Program-made: the position numbers and the translations under genes
NCBI GenBank assembly: GCA_017477505.1
Contig: JAFUVQ010000013.1
Span: 1 to 64,000 of the forward strand
Direction: 5' to 3'
Origin: Eubacterium sp.
GTDB taxonomy: Bacteria > Bacillota > Clostridia > Lachnospirales > Lachnospiraceae
DNA: 64,000 bases
In this document: in pieces, positions 9,268 through 17,408 of the stretch
How the letters are laid out: each line of letters opens with the position of its first letter
Position numbering within the stretch: position 1 is the first letter of the stretch
The notes under the pieces: generated by a model
What the model saw: only the letters and a program-made list of their open reading frames with translations
Told to the model about the DNA's origin: nothing
Database searches by the model: none

Positions 9268-9864
9268 TTATTTCAGATATTTATTCAGGTTCCCTGAAAT
9301 ATGCGGTGAATGAGGTGCTGAATATTTTACCAGAAGGCCTGCCACCTCATCCAGCGAATCTCCCAGCTCCGTAAGAGGAAGAATAAATGCATGTATCGGG
9401 CTGGTATGAATCGCGAGCATCTTCCTGCCAAGTCGAAGGCGGTAAATGTGACGCCATTCAAGTTTTTCCTGTTCTATATTTTTTGAAGAACCGCCATTCG
9501 CGTCGTCATCCTGTGTATCATCTCCATACGCGTCGTCGTATGGAACAACCACTGAAATCGTGAGTCCCTCTGGCGTTATATCATATGTTATGGGATTTTT
9601 GTAGGCAGGGCTTGTTGCCGCCTGAACTCTCGCCTTATGGATAAGCGTAATGGGATTACCGATAAGCGAAAGAACCGCGATAAAAGCATAGACTGCCATC
9701 GCCTGGTACCTGGCACCACGCATATAACCGATCACAAAAAGAACTATACCTATGATTCCCAATATTATACTGAAAAACCCTGAAAGCCTGGTGTAATACG
9801 AAACGAGCACATATTCCACCAAAGCCTTTTTTGTCATATTAACTGACACTCTTTTACTGTCCAT
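9268..9864 (-). CDS. YcxB-like membrane protein
   Basis: A 198-residue protein with two hydrophobic segments (residues about 29-48 and 53-70). A soluble C-terminal region ends in WRHIYRLRLGRKMLAIH and AFILPLTELG, which is the pattern of the YcxB C-terminal domain. An acidic Asp/Asn-rich insert (YGDDTQDDDANGGSSK) divides the soluble part. No catalytic residues are evident. It lies directly upstream of tsaE with a 12-bp gap and probably shares its transcript. The role is unknown. Confidence 0.7.
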   Translation of the reverse strand: MDSKRVSVNMTKKALVEYVLVSYYTRLSGFFSIILGIIGIVLFVIGYMRGARYQAMAVYAFIAVLSLIGNPITLIHKARVQAATSPAYKNPITYDITPEGLTISVVVPYDDAYGDDTQDDDANGGSSKNIEQEKLEWRHIYRLRLGRKMLAIHTSPIHAFILPLTELGDSLDEVAGLLVKYSAPHSPHISGNLNKYLK

Positions 9865-9916
9865 TTATTTAAAACCTTGTAATGTTTTTTGTTTGTGCAT
9901 ATCTTTCCAAATCTGT

Positions 9917-10399
9917 CTACAGTATAAGTCGGATCTCTTTATCCTGAGAATTGTACTGCCTGTATGTAACTCCTGTCTCATCAAACATCTTCTTCGAAGC
10001 GATGGTGCTTTCGGAATCGGCATATTTGTCGGACTTATAAACAACCTCTTTGATGCCGCTCTGTATGATGGCCTTGGCACATTCGTTGCACGGGAACAGA
10101 GTAACGTAAAGCCTTGCGCCCTTCACGGAAATATTACCTCTATAATTCAGTATGGCATTCAGTTCTGCATGACAGACATACATATATTTACTGTCAAGAG
10201 CCGAACCGTCTCTGCCCCATGGCATATCGTCATCCTCGCAACCCTGTGGCATTCCGTTATAGCCCACAGAGAGAATGCGGTTATCCTCACCGACTATGCA
10301 TGCGCCTACCTGAGTATTCGGATCCTTGCTCCTCTGGGCAGAAAGCAGTGCGATACCCATAAAATACTGATCCCAGCTGATATAATCTGTTCGCTTCAT
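9917..10399 (-). CDS. Deoxycytidylate (dCMP) deaminase, ComEB-like
   Basis: This zinc enzyme deaminates dCMP to dUMP, the precursor for thymidylate synthesis. About 160 residues. The catalytic motif is CHAELNAIL (His and Glu) with the second zinc site LFPCNECAK. DPNTQVGACIV, GYNGMPQGCED and WDQYFMGIALLSA are typical of the ComEB/dCMP deaminase group. I chose the ATG at 10399 because GGAAGGAG sits 7 nt before it; an upstream in-frame start at 10438 would add 13 residues that do not fit the family. Confidence 0.92.
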   Translation of the reverse strand: MKRTDYISWDQYFMGIALLSAQRSKDPNTQVGACIVGEDNRILSVGYNGMPQGCEDDDMPWGRDGSALDSKYMYVCHAELNAILNYRGNISVKGARLYVTLFPCNECAKAIIQSGIKEVVYKSDKYADSESTIASKKMFDETGVTYRQYNSQDKEIRLIL

Positions 10400-10580
10400 A
10401 CATTTCTCCTTCCCGTTAAATGGGACGATTAAAACCATGTCAACAGTTATGCTTCACTTCCCATGAAGTACTCACGGCAAAATGCGCATACTTCGTTTTA
10501 TGTTATCAGCAGAGCCGTAAAAAGTCAAGGAAGGCAGTATCTCATGACAGCAAAAAACCAGTTTGCTAATACGCAAAACA

Positions 10581-10613
10581 TAAGTGGGATCACCCAAAGG
10601 GCAATCCCACTTA
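10581..10613 (-). terminator. Likely terminator after lysC
   Basis: A perfect 10-bp inverted repeat TAAGTGGGAT / ATCCCACTTA with a 13-nt spacer that includes CCC/GGG. It lies about 53 bp past the lysC stop. The minus-strand tail (TGTTTTGCG) is only weakly T-rich. Confidence 0.6.
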
Positions 10614-10665
10614 CTTAATCCACTATTCAAACAGGAAACTCAGTTTCCCATTACATGAAAAGGTA

Positions 10666-11871
10666 TTATCTCTCTTCACCAAGATTGAACTTGTCATGAA
10701 TAGCATTCATAGCTCTTTCTGTATTCTTCTCATCGATAAGTACTGTAACTCTTATCTCTGAAGTTGAGATCATACGGATGTTGATGTTCTCATCGTAAAG
10801 TGCTTCAAACATCTTTGCTGCAACACCTGCATTTGACTGCATTCCGGCACCAACGATTGAAACCTTTGATACTTCTTTATTTACGTTGATATCTTCAAAC
10901 TTCATTGCTTCTGAAATTATCTTTGCAGCCTCATCAGCATCCTCATCGCTGCAGGTAAATGTAATGTCCTTAGTACCTGCACGTCCAACTGACTGAAGTA
11001 TCATATCTATATTTATATTCTTCTGAGCAAGTGCATTGAAAAGCTTAAATGCAACGCCCGGCTCATCCTTAAGTCCAATAACTGCAACTCTCGCTGCGTC
11101 TGTATCTGCGGCAACTCCGCTGACTATCATCTTCTCCATCTTAGCATCCTCCTTAACGATGGTTCCTTCGTTAGTATTAAGACTTGAGCGAACAACAAGC
11201 TGTACGCCGTACTTCTTTGCTAGCTCTACTGAACGGTTATGCAGAACTCCTGCACCGAGTGTTGCAAATTCGAGCATCTCATCATAGGTTACTACGTCAA
11301 GCTTCCTTGCATTCTTAACCTTTCTCGGGTCAGCAGTATAAACGCCATCAACATCTGTATAGATCTCACATTTGTCTGCATGAAGCGCTGCCGCAAGAGC
11401 AACTGCCGTTGTATCTGAACCACCTCTTCCAAGGGTTGTATAATCATCAAACTTATTGATACCCTGGAATCCGGTTACAATTACGATTTTTCTCTGTTCA
11501 AGTTCTGAACGGATACGATCACTGTCAATCCTCTTAAGTCTTGCATTGCTATAAGTTGATGTAGTATGCATTGCAACCTGGAATGCATTGAGTGATACAG
11601 CCGGTACACCCAGCTTGTTCATGGCCATTGCCATAAGCGCTACAGACATCTGCTCTCCGATAGTAAAAAGCATGTCCATCTCTCTTTTAGGCGGGTTCTC
11701 ATTGATGTCCTTTGCCATGGCGATAAGTTCATCGGTATATTTACCCATTGCAGAAAGAACTACTACTACATCGTTGCCCTTTTTGTATTCTTCTATACAT
11801 CTTTCGGCAACATTGTAGATTCTCTCTTTGTTGGCAACCGAAGTACCGCCAAATTTCTTAACTACTAACAT
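10666..11871 (-). CDS. lysC: Aspartate kinase
   Basis: This enzyme phosphorylates aspartate in the first step toward lysine, threonine and methionine. It is 401 residues, the size of the monofunctional clostridial enzyme with two ACT domains. The N-terminus is VVKKFGGTSVANKERI, the kinase core has GFQGINKFDDYTTLGRGGSD (substrate and ATP region) and YTDVDGVYTADPR. The two ACT domains start near VAVIGLKDEPGVAFKLF and VSIVGAGMQSNAGVAAK and predict feedback inhibition. It stands next to hom, which uses its product after one intervening step. The 195-bp leader shows a -10-like TATAAT at 11988-11993 but no lysine riboswitch core that I recognise. Confidence 0.96.
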   Translation of the reverse strand: MLVVKKFGGTSVANKERIYNVAERCIEEYKKGNDVVVVLSAMGKYTDELIAMAKDINENPPKREMDMLFTIGEQMSVALMAMAMNKLGVPAVSLNAFQVAMHTTSTYSNARLKRIDSDRIRSELEQRKIVIVTGFQGINKFDDYTTLGRGGSDTTAVALAAALHADKCEIYTDVDGVYTADPRKVKNARKLDVVTYDEMLEFATLGAGVLHNRSVELAKKYGVQLVVRSSLNTNEGTIVKEDAKMEKMIVSGVAADTDAARVAVIGLKDEPGVAFKLFNALAQKNINIDMILQSVGRAGTKDITFTCSDEDADEAAKIISEAMKFEDINVNKEVSKVSIVGAGMQSNAGVAAKMFEALYDENINIRMISTSEIRVTVLIDEKNTERAMNAIHDKFNLGEER

Positions 11872-12066
11872 GGTTCCTCCGTTTCCTTCTCGTGGCGGGG
11901 TGATACATCGTTTTACTGAACAGCTAACGACGTACCTATTGCGGGGTGGGGTTCGTCACGATATTTATTAATAAAAATATCTGGTTCATTATAATAGCTC
12001 TGCATCTCACGTGTTACAATAATCATGCAGAAAATACAATTATCATGAACTAAATTATCATTCAAG

Positions 12067-13269
12067 TCAGTTAACACGAATCACCTGAAGAGGCTCTATA
12101 TCTCTGAGTCTTGCATCCAATACATTTCTGCTCATTTTCTCAGTAATAAATGCAACCTCACCTGTAATCTCAGGTGCTTCTATCATCTTTACATTTTCAA
12201 ATGAATTTTTGAATGACGCTGCATCTCCGCTGTTTACGCGAACGAAGAAAGCGGTCTCATATTCATTTATATCTGAAAGTGTGATCTTGTCAGCGGTCCA
12301 TCCAAATGGAAGTACTTTGCCCTTGTTCTTTGCAAGCTCAACAACATCGCCTACAACTGCACTTGCAGTAGGAAGGCTTCCTGCGCCCTGTCCGTAGAAC
12401 ATCACGTCCTCAAGCATATCTCCGTGGAGATTTACGGCATTGTAAACACCGTTAACTGCATAGAGCGGATCCTCCTTGCCAACAAGGAAAGGAGCAACCA
12501 TGGAATAGAATCCCTTCTCGTTCTTCTCTGTAAGACCGAAAAGCTTGATCTCCATCTCGGCAGCCTTTGCGAAAATCATATCGTTGTTAGTGATCTTCGT
12601 AATGCCTTCTGTACTGATCTCTTCATAGTCAGTAAATCTTCCATATACAAGTGACGTAAGAATGGCAATCTTACGGCAGGCATCATAGCCTTCTATATCC
12701 GCCTCAGGATTTCTCTCGGCATAGCCTCTCTCCTGCGCATCTTTGAGCACTGTATCAAATGAAAGACCTTCTTCTGACATCTTTGTAAGTATATAGTTTG
12801 TTGTTCCATTAAGGATTCCGTATATTTTATCAAAATGATCCGCTGTGAGGGATTCATTTATTGCTCTGAGAACCGGTATTCCGCCTCCTACAGAAGCCTC
12901 GAACAGGAAGTTTACACCCTTTGCCCTTGCAAGGTCAAGTATTTCTGTACCGAAGGCAGCGACAAGTGCCTTATTGGAAGTACATACTGACTTTCCCTTT
13001 TCAATTGCTTTTCTTACAAATGTATTTGCCGGCTCAAGTCCGCCCATAACCTCAACAACTATATCAATACTGTCATCATTTAAAATATCATCATAATCGT
13101 GAGTAAGCACTTCTTCCGCAGGATCCCCAGGAAACTCCCTAAGATCCAGCACCCGGCTGACTTTGATCTCATCGCCAACATTCTTACTTACAACATCATT
13201 GTTTTCGGTTATGACTTTGTAAACTCCCGAGCCTACAACACCATATCCAAGTATCGCTACATTAATCAT
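12067..13269 (-). CDS. hom: Homoserine dehydrogenase
   Basis: This enzyme reduces aspartate semialdehyde to homoserine with NAD(P)H. It is 400 residues. The Rossmann start is VAILGYGVVGSGVYKVI. The catalytic core has SVGGGIPVLRAINES, GILNGTTNYILTKM and AERNPEADIEGYDACRKIAIL. The C-terminal 70 residues look like a shortened ACT-type regulatory domain. It follows lysC in the same pathway but has a separate promoter. Upstream lies a conserved terminator-promoter element that also precedes secA. Confidence 0.96.
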   Translation of the reverse strand: MINVAILGYGVVGSGVYKVITENNDVVSKNVGDEIKVSRVLDLREFPGDPAEEVLTHDYDDILNDDSIDIVVEVMGGLEPANTFVRKAIEKGKSVCTSNKALVAAFGTEILDLARAKGVNFLFEASVGGGIPVLRAINESLTADHFDKIYGILNGTTNYILTKMSEEGLSFDTVLKDAQERGYAERNPEADIEGYDACRKIAILTSLVYGRFTDYEEISTEGITKITNNDMIFAKAAEMEIKLFGLTEKNEKGFYSMVAPFLVGKEDPLYAVNGVYNAVNLHGDMLEDVMFYGQGAGSLPTASAVVGDVVELAKNKGKVLPFGWTADKITLSDINEYETAFFVRVNSGDAASFKNSFENVKMIEAPEITGEVAFITEKMSRNVLDARLRDIEPLQVIRVN

Positions 13270-13370
13270 ACTCTACCTCTTATCAATCATGATGAAAATC
13301 TGGTTCCTGCCGGCGTTGAACCGCCGCATTTAATGGTCATGAAATTCAGGAACATTTCATATATGGTCAA

Positions 13371-13431
13371 TTATACCGAAATACTATATCATTAAAGCCA
13401 AAAACAGGCAAGCGTTTTTGCCTGCCTGTTT
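13371..13431 (-). promoter_or_regulatory. Terminator-promoter element, copy 1 (upstream of hom)
   Basis: On the minus strand the hairpin CAGGCA(GGCAAAAACGCT)TGCCTG is followed by TTTTTG, ending the upstream gene at 13472. The 3' arm contains TTGCCT, which lies exactly 17 bp before TATAGT, a plausible -35/-10 pair for hom. A near-identical 61-bp copy occurs at 20000-20060 upstream of secA, with about nine differences, all outside the hairpin core and the TATAGT box. Confidence 0.6.
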
Positions 13432-13471
13432 GAAAACCATAGTTAAGTTTTAATTATTATCAGCACCTGCA

Positions 13472-14092
13472 TCAGCAATCCCTTACGCATGACGCACAGG
13501 CAAGTATCAGGATTATAAAAGCGATCACAGCAAGCGCAAGCATTACTATATATATAATAAGCAGCACTTTACTGAATTTATTCTTATATCTCGCTCTTGC
13601 TATTATAACAAGTACCCAGGCCGCAATATCAGAGCCTCCGGACAGCAGATATATAACACTCATTACAGCACTGTTACTATTATCTATATCTCCGCTTGAT
13701 AACATTGCCGCGATAATTCCGGAAAGTATCGGCACACCAAACATACATCCCATGGATATAAAGCAGAGAATATTTCCCTTCCTGATATCCTCAGGACTGA
13801 TTTCACTTCTGCCCGGCTGCGGCGGTGCCACATAATTCTGATTTGGCATATACGGACCGGGTCCGCCCATGCCCGGCTGCGGTGACGCATACGGATTTGC
13901 TCCGTTTACCCCCGACTGCGGCGGTATATAGTTCGGATCAGGCATATACTGATTTGCCCCGTTTACTCCCGGCTGCGGTGATACATACGGATTTGCCCCG
14001 TTCACTCCCGGCTGCGGTGATACATACGGATTTGCTCCGTTTACCCCCGGCTGCGGCGGTATATAGTTTGAATTATTATAATTATTATCCAT
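13472..14092 (-). CDS. Membrane protein with Pro/Gly/Asn-rich tandem repeats
   Basis: A 206-residue protein. The first ~105 residues are cytoplasmic-looking low complexity with about five repeats of the form PQPGVNGANPYxS. The rest has three to four hydrophobic segments (ILCFISMGCMFGVPILSGII, a segment near AVMSVIYLLSG, AAWVLVIIA and a C-terminal helix KVLLIIYIVMLALAVIAFII). The architecture (proline-rich tail plus small membrane domain) is common in Clostridia but no function follows. It is unrelated in sequence to its neighbours; the terminator in the hom upstream element ends it. Confidence 0.7.
   Translation of the reverse strand: MDNNYNNSNYIPPQPGVNGANPYVSPQPGVNGANPYVSPQPGVNGANQYMPDPNYIPPQSGVNGANPYASPQPGMGGPGPYMPNQNYVAPPQPGRSEISPEDIRKGNILCFISMGCMFGVPILSGIIAAMLSSGDIDNSNSAVMSVIYLLSGGSDIAAWVLVIIARARYKNKFSKVLLIIYIVMLALAVIAFIILILACASCVRDC
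13857..14062. repeat. In-frame 39-bp tandem repeats
   Basis: About five imperfect copies of a 39-bp unit containing CCCGGCTGCGG and TACGGATTTGC lie inside the membrane-protein gene. They encode the PGVNGANPY repeats and are likely to vary in copy number between strains. Confidence 0.8.
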
Positions 14093-14129
14093 ATGGCATA
14101 CCTCGGAAAGAAAAGCTCTTAGCTATATA

Positions 14130-14594
14130 CTAATTGTATCTTTCCAGTACTGCATCCACTTCATCCTGCTCTGCTTTTGAAAGAAGCTGTGTAGTTGAAA
14201 TAACTATTACAACACCATTGTCTTTCTTGAGGATTTTGTCGGCATATTCTGTTGCCGGTGTTTTTGCCAGCTTCGGAACATCCGCGACAATCTCTTCTGA
14301 AGGAGAGTATATTTCAACCACCTCATCAACCGAAAGTGCAAGTTCGACATCATTTATCCGGGTGATCAGCACCTTGATCTTCTCACCCTCAAAACTCTTC
14401 TTCTCATATCCAAGAACATATCTAAGATTAACTACAGGAATAATGTTATCTCGAAGATTTATGATACCCTGCAGAAACTTCGGTGCCCTTGGTACCGGGG
14501 TAGGCTTCCCGACTTCCTCAATACTCGTTATGCCGAGAATATCTACTGCGTAGGTTTCTCCGTCCAATGTGAATAAAATGTATTTGTTATCCAC
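14130..14594 (-). CDS. CheW-domain chemotaxis coupling protein
   Basis: A 154-residue single CheW domain: YILFTLDGETYAVDIL, PTPVPRAPKFLQGIINLR, IIPVVNLRYVLG and LALSVDEVVEI are the standard landmarks. CheW links chemoreceptors to CheA at the membrane. No other chemotaxis gene lies in the window, so it is an isolated copy, possibly serving a dispersed system. It ends close to the membrane-protein gene (38 bp) and the IS607-type element begins just upstream of its start. Confidence 0.9.
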   Translation of the reverse strand: MDNKYILFTLDGETYAVDILGITSIEEVGKPTPVPRAPKFLQGIINLRDNIIPVVNLRYVLGYEKKSFEGEKIKVLITRINDVELALSVDEVVEIYSPSEEIVADVPKLAKTPATEYADKILKKDNGVVIVISTTQLLSKAEQDEVDAVLERYN

Positions 14595-14639
14595 TGCTGC
14601 CCCGTTACTGAAAACTTATAAAAAGTTATAAACTTTTAT

Positions 14640-14900
14640 GTTTCATTCCTACTTCTACGAGTATGCTTTTGACGGTGTAAACACCTGTCTACTCACAAGT
14701 TCTTGTACTCTCCATAGGCGTAAATTCCGAATTAACGTATCCGTACATATTTGCATTGACGTTTAGGTATCAGCTTGCAAATTGTTCTCCATAAGCTTTT
14801 AGATTCAGAGCTGCTTGGAAATCTCTGTCAATTATATTCCCACACTCGCATCTATAGATTCTGTCAGAAAGCTTTAGGTCTTTTTTGATATTCCCACAGC
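14640..14900 (-). ncRNA. Probable TnpB guide RNA (omegaRNA/reRNA) region
   Basis: TnpB nucleases use an RNA made from the 3' part of tnpB and the right end of the element. Here that corresponds to the minus strand from about 14900 to the element end near 14640, finishing in GTAGAAGTAGGAATGAAAC before AT-rich flanking DNA. The limits are inferred from family knowledge and not from a covariance model. Confidence 0.4.
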
Positions 14901-15933
14901 AACTACAAAGTTTTGATGATGGATAAAATCTATCAGCCACAATAAGCTGAATACCATTATCATTACATTTGTATTCAAGTTGCTTTCTAAATTCAAAGAA
15001 TCCCTGATCCTGAACTACTTTGGATAAATACCTGTTCTTCATCATTCCACTAACATTCAAATCTTCAATACAGATAAATCTTGGTTTTCGATTTACTATC
15101 TCAGATGTGGACTGATTCAGATAGTTCTTACGGATGTTCGTTAATCTATGATTTACTTTTAATAAAAGCTTTTCATTTTTAATTATGTTACAAGTTTTAC
15201 AGTATTTTCCTTTCTCCTTATTTTGTTCATATTTACGAGAAACGCTGCGTTGCAATCTGCGTTTACGTTTCTCCAGTTTCTTAATGGTCTGGCTTTTGTT
15301 GATATTCTTATACTTATTAGTATCAGAACATATAGCCAAATCTTTAATGCCTAAGTCAATACCAATTCCTTCATCAGATAAAGTTTTCTTGCAATCTGGA
15401 AATTCCACGCATACACTAATCCACCAATTCAATCCATCAAATGATATTCTTGGATTCATATATTTAGCATCCGTTGGAATACGTCCATGCTCTGCAAGTC
15501 TTACCCAGTTTAATTTTTGTTTGTTAGCTTTCTTACTTGAAGAAAATCCCTCAAATTTAACACGTGCATCAGTAAACTTAATCTTGATGTTATCCTGATA
15601 AAACTTTGGCATTGACTTCTTTTTGGATTTGAACTTCGGATATTTCTGTATGCCTTTGAAAAAGTTCTTATAAGCTGTACAGGCATCTTTTATAGCCTGT
15701 TTGGTTACATTGTTTGAAACATTTTGTAACCATGCATATTCATCAGAATTGCGTAGCTTGGTAAATTCTTTTCTAAGTTCAGAATCAGAAATAAACTTAC
15801 CACTTTTTTCATAGTTGTCTTTTTCCCTGGCTAAAGCCCAATTATAAGCAAATCTTGCTGCGCCAGCGTACTGAAACATCTTACTGTTTTGCACATTGTT
15901 TGGCACGAGCATTACTTTTATGGCTTTTACCAT
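14770..15933 (-). CDS. tnpB: TnpB, RNA-guided endonuclease of an IS607-type element
   Basis: 387 residues, full length. The RuvC-like triad appears intact: D193 in GIDLGIKDLA, E290 in CIEDLNV and D369 in IIDRDFQAALN. The zinc finger is complete with C343-x2-C346 and C362-x-C364. The N-terminus (KAIKVMLVPN) and FRKQLEYKC are typical of the family. ATG at 15933 follows GGAGGA and overlaps the stop of the tnpA remnant, so translation is still coupled. Intact TnpB beside a dead recombinase fits retention for homing or another host role, or simply recent decay. Confidence 0.9.
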   Translation of the reverse strand: MVKAIKVMLVPNNVQNSKMFQYAGAARFAYNWALAREKDNYEKSGKFISDSELRKEFTKLRNSDEYAWLQNVSNNVTKQAIKDACTAYKNFFKGIQKYPKFKSKKKSMPKFYQDNIKIKFTDARVKFEGFSSSKKANKQKLNWVRLAEHGRIPTDAKYMNPRISFDGLNWWISVCVEFPDCKKTLSDEGIGIDLGIKDLAICSDTNKYKNINKSQTIKKLEKRKRRLQRSVSRKYEQNKEKGKYCKTCNIIKNEKLLLKVNHRLTNIRKNYLNQSTSEIVNRKPRFICIEDLNVSGMMKNRYLSKVVQDQGFFEFRKQLEYKCNDNGIQLIVADRFYPSSKLCSCCGNIKKDLKLSDRIYRCECGNIIDRDFQAALNLKAYGEQFAS

Positions 15934-16082
15934 CTGTTTCTTCCTCCTGTATCAATTCTTGAATAACCACTTGCTGTAGTATGATGTGGATGAAGTTTCC
16001 CATTTGAATCCCAATTTCGTAATGTCTGCGCTGATACGCCTATAATTTTTGAAAATTCATGTATAGAATAATATTTACTCAA
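15927..16082 (-). pseudogene. tnpA: IS607-family TnpA serine recombinase, N-terminal remnant
   Basis: From a TTG at 16082 (after GAGAGGTGATTC) the frame reads MSKYYSIHEFSKIIGVSAQT, then LRNWDSNGKLHPHHTTASGY, the MerR-like HTH of IS607 recombinases, and ends after SRIDTGGRNRW. Intact proteins are about 200 residues with a serine recombinase domain; that domain is missing here. The frame joins directly to the last residues before tnpB, which looks like an internal deletion and not a frameshift. The HTH could still bind the element end. Confidence 0.85.
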
Positions 16083-16197
16083 AAGAATCACCTCTCTTTC
16101 AATATCATTCTATACTAATAACTTATAAAACTTAACGGTATTTTACATACTTTTATAAGTTATGAACAACTGTTATTAATCCCCCTTCAATGCGGCA

Positions 16198-17308
16198 TTA
16201 TGCCTTCACAGCCAAACTCTTCAGATATGCTCCCATGAATCCGTCGAGATCTCCGTCAAGTACTCTCTGGGCATCGCCCTTTTCATAGTTCGTCCTATGA
16301 TCCTTGACAAGGGTATAAGGCTGAAGAACGTACGACCTTATCTGGTTTCCGAATCCGTTCTCAGTAATCTCGCCTCTGATATCCGAAAGCTTATCCTCCT
16401 GCTCCTTCTGCTTCAGCATATAGAGCTTGGCACGGAGCATCTTCATGGCTTTGTCTCTGTTCATGTGCTGTGATCTTTCATTCTGGCACTGAACGACAAT
16501 TCCTGTAGGAATATGTGTTATACGGACAGCCGAACTGGTCTTGTTAATGTGCTGACCACCGGCGCCGCTGGATCTGTAGGTATCTACACGAAGATCCTCA
16601 TCGTTAATCTCAATCTCGATACTGTCGTCCATTTCAGGCATTACGTCGAGAGAACAGAATGAAGTCTGCCTCTTTCCATTTGCATTAAAAGGAGATATAC
16701 GGACCAGTCTGTGAACTCCTCTTTCCGACTTAAGATAGCCGTATGCATGATAGCCGTTTATCTGAAATGTAACGCTCTTGATGCCGGCCTCATCACCGTC
16801 AAGAAGGTCAAGAACCTCTACCTCGAAGCCATGGCTTCCTGCCCATCTGGTATACATACGATAAAGCATGCCTGCCCAATCACAGGACTCGGTTCCACCC
16901 GCCCCTGCATGAAGTGTAAGGACAGCATTGTTTGCATCAAACTCACCCGAAAGAAGAGTCTCGATTCTGAAAGCATCAAGCTCTTTGGTAAATGCTTCAA
17001 GCATCCCGCCCGTCTCAGCTATCAGTTCCTCATCATTTTCTTCTTCCGCCATCTCTATCATTGCACCTATATCCTCATAATCACGATACAGGGCATCAAA
17101 TTTAGCAATTGTATCCTTCAGGTTCTTGGTTTCCTTCAGAACCTTGCCACTTTCAGTGGCATCATCCCAGAAGCTCTGATCCTCCATAAGAGCTTCCAGC
17201 TCTTTTATACGTTCCTGTTTACCTGCAACGTCAAAGTGAATCCCTCACTTCCATGAGTGGAGTCTTATATTCATTGTAGGTGAACTTGTATTGATCTAGC
17301 TCAAGCAC
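16198..17308 (-). CDS. prfB: Peptide chain release factor 2, with programmed +1 frameshift
   Basis: RF2 releases peptides at UGA and UAA. The message starts at GTG 17308 (AAGGTG upstream) and encodes 25 codons, MLELDQYKFTYNEYKTPLM then EVRDSL. An in-frame TGA follows at CTTTGAC, and the +1 frame continues DVAGKQERIKELEAL into the long frame. The total is about 369 residues, normal for RF2. The catalytic GGQ is in SSGAGGQHINKTSSAVR. The codon-recognition region is also present. Annotators would easily miss the first 40 residues. secA lies upstream. Confidence 0.96.
17230..17236 (-). promoter_or_regulatory. prfB autoregulatory +1 frameshift site CTTTGAC
   Basis: On the minus strand GTGAGGGATTCACTTTGAC has an SD-like AGGG upstream of CTT-TGA-C. 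Low RF2 slows UGA decoding and permits slippage, giving more RF2. The site and spacing follow the classic prfB arrangement, with 25 codons before the stop. Confidence 0.92.
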
Positions 17309-17408
17309 TCATTTCACCTTCTTTCAAAAACTATTATATAACTCTGCTGTAAATAGTACATACCAAACCCTGGCTTGCTGGTCGCTTCGCTCCGTAGCTC
17401 CTTCGGAG

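Larger units (their letters stand above)
14612..16165 (-). mobile_element. IS607-type element with collapsed tnpA and intact tnpB
   Basis: The unit contains a 51-codon remnant of an IS607 serine recombinase (tnpA) overlapping an apparently intact tnpB, with noncoding ends. IS607 elements lack terminal inverted repeats, so the ends are approximate. AACTTATAAAA occurs near both borders (from 14613 and from 16120), which may mark boundary sequences. The element lies between cheW and prfB and is not autonomous for transposition because the recombinase catalytic domain is absent. Confidence 0.75.

Noticed and set aside
9865..10080. 71-codon reading frame opposite frame within the dCMP deaminase gene
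   Set aside because: It overlaps the well-supported deaminase in another frame and has no conserved features.
11872..12066. Lysine or other riboswitch upstream of lysC
   Set aside because: I looked for the lysine riboswitch core and found no match; only a -10-like box and an AT hairpin (GATATTT/AAATATC) are visible.
14640..14660. CRISPR repeat suggested by GTAGGAATGAAAC
   Set aside because: It occurs once, has no spacers or cas genes, and is explained by the right end of the IS607-type element.
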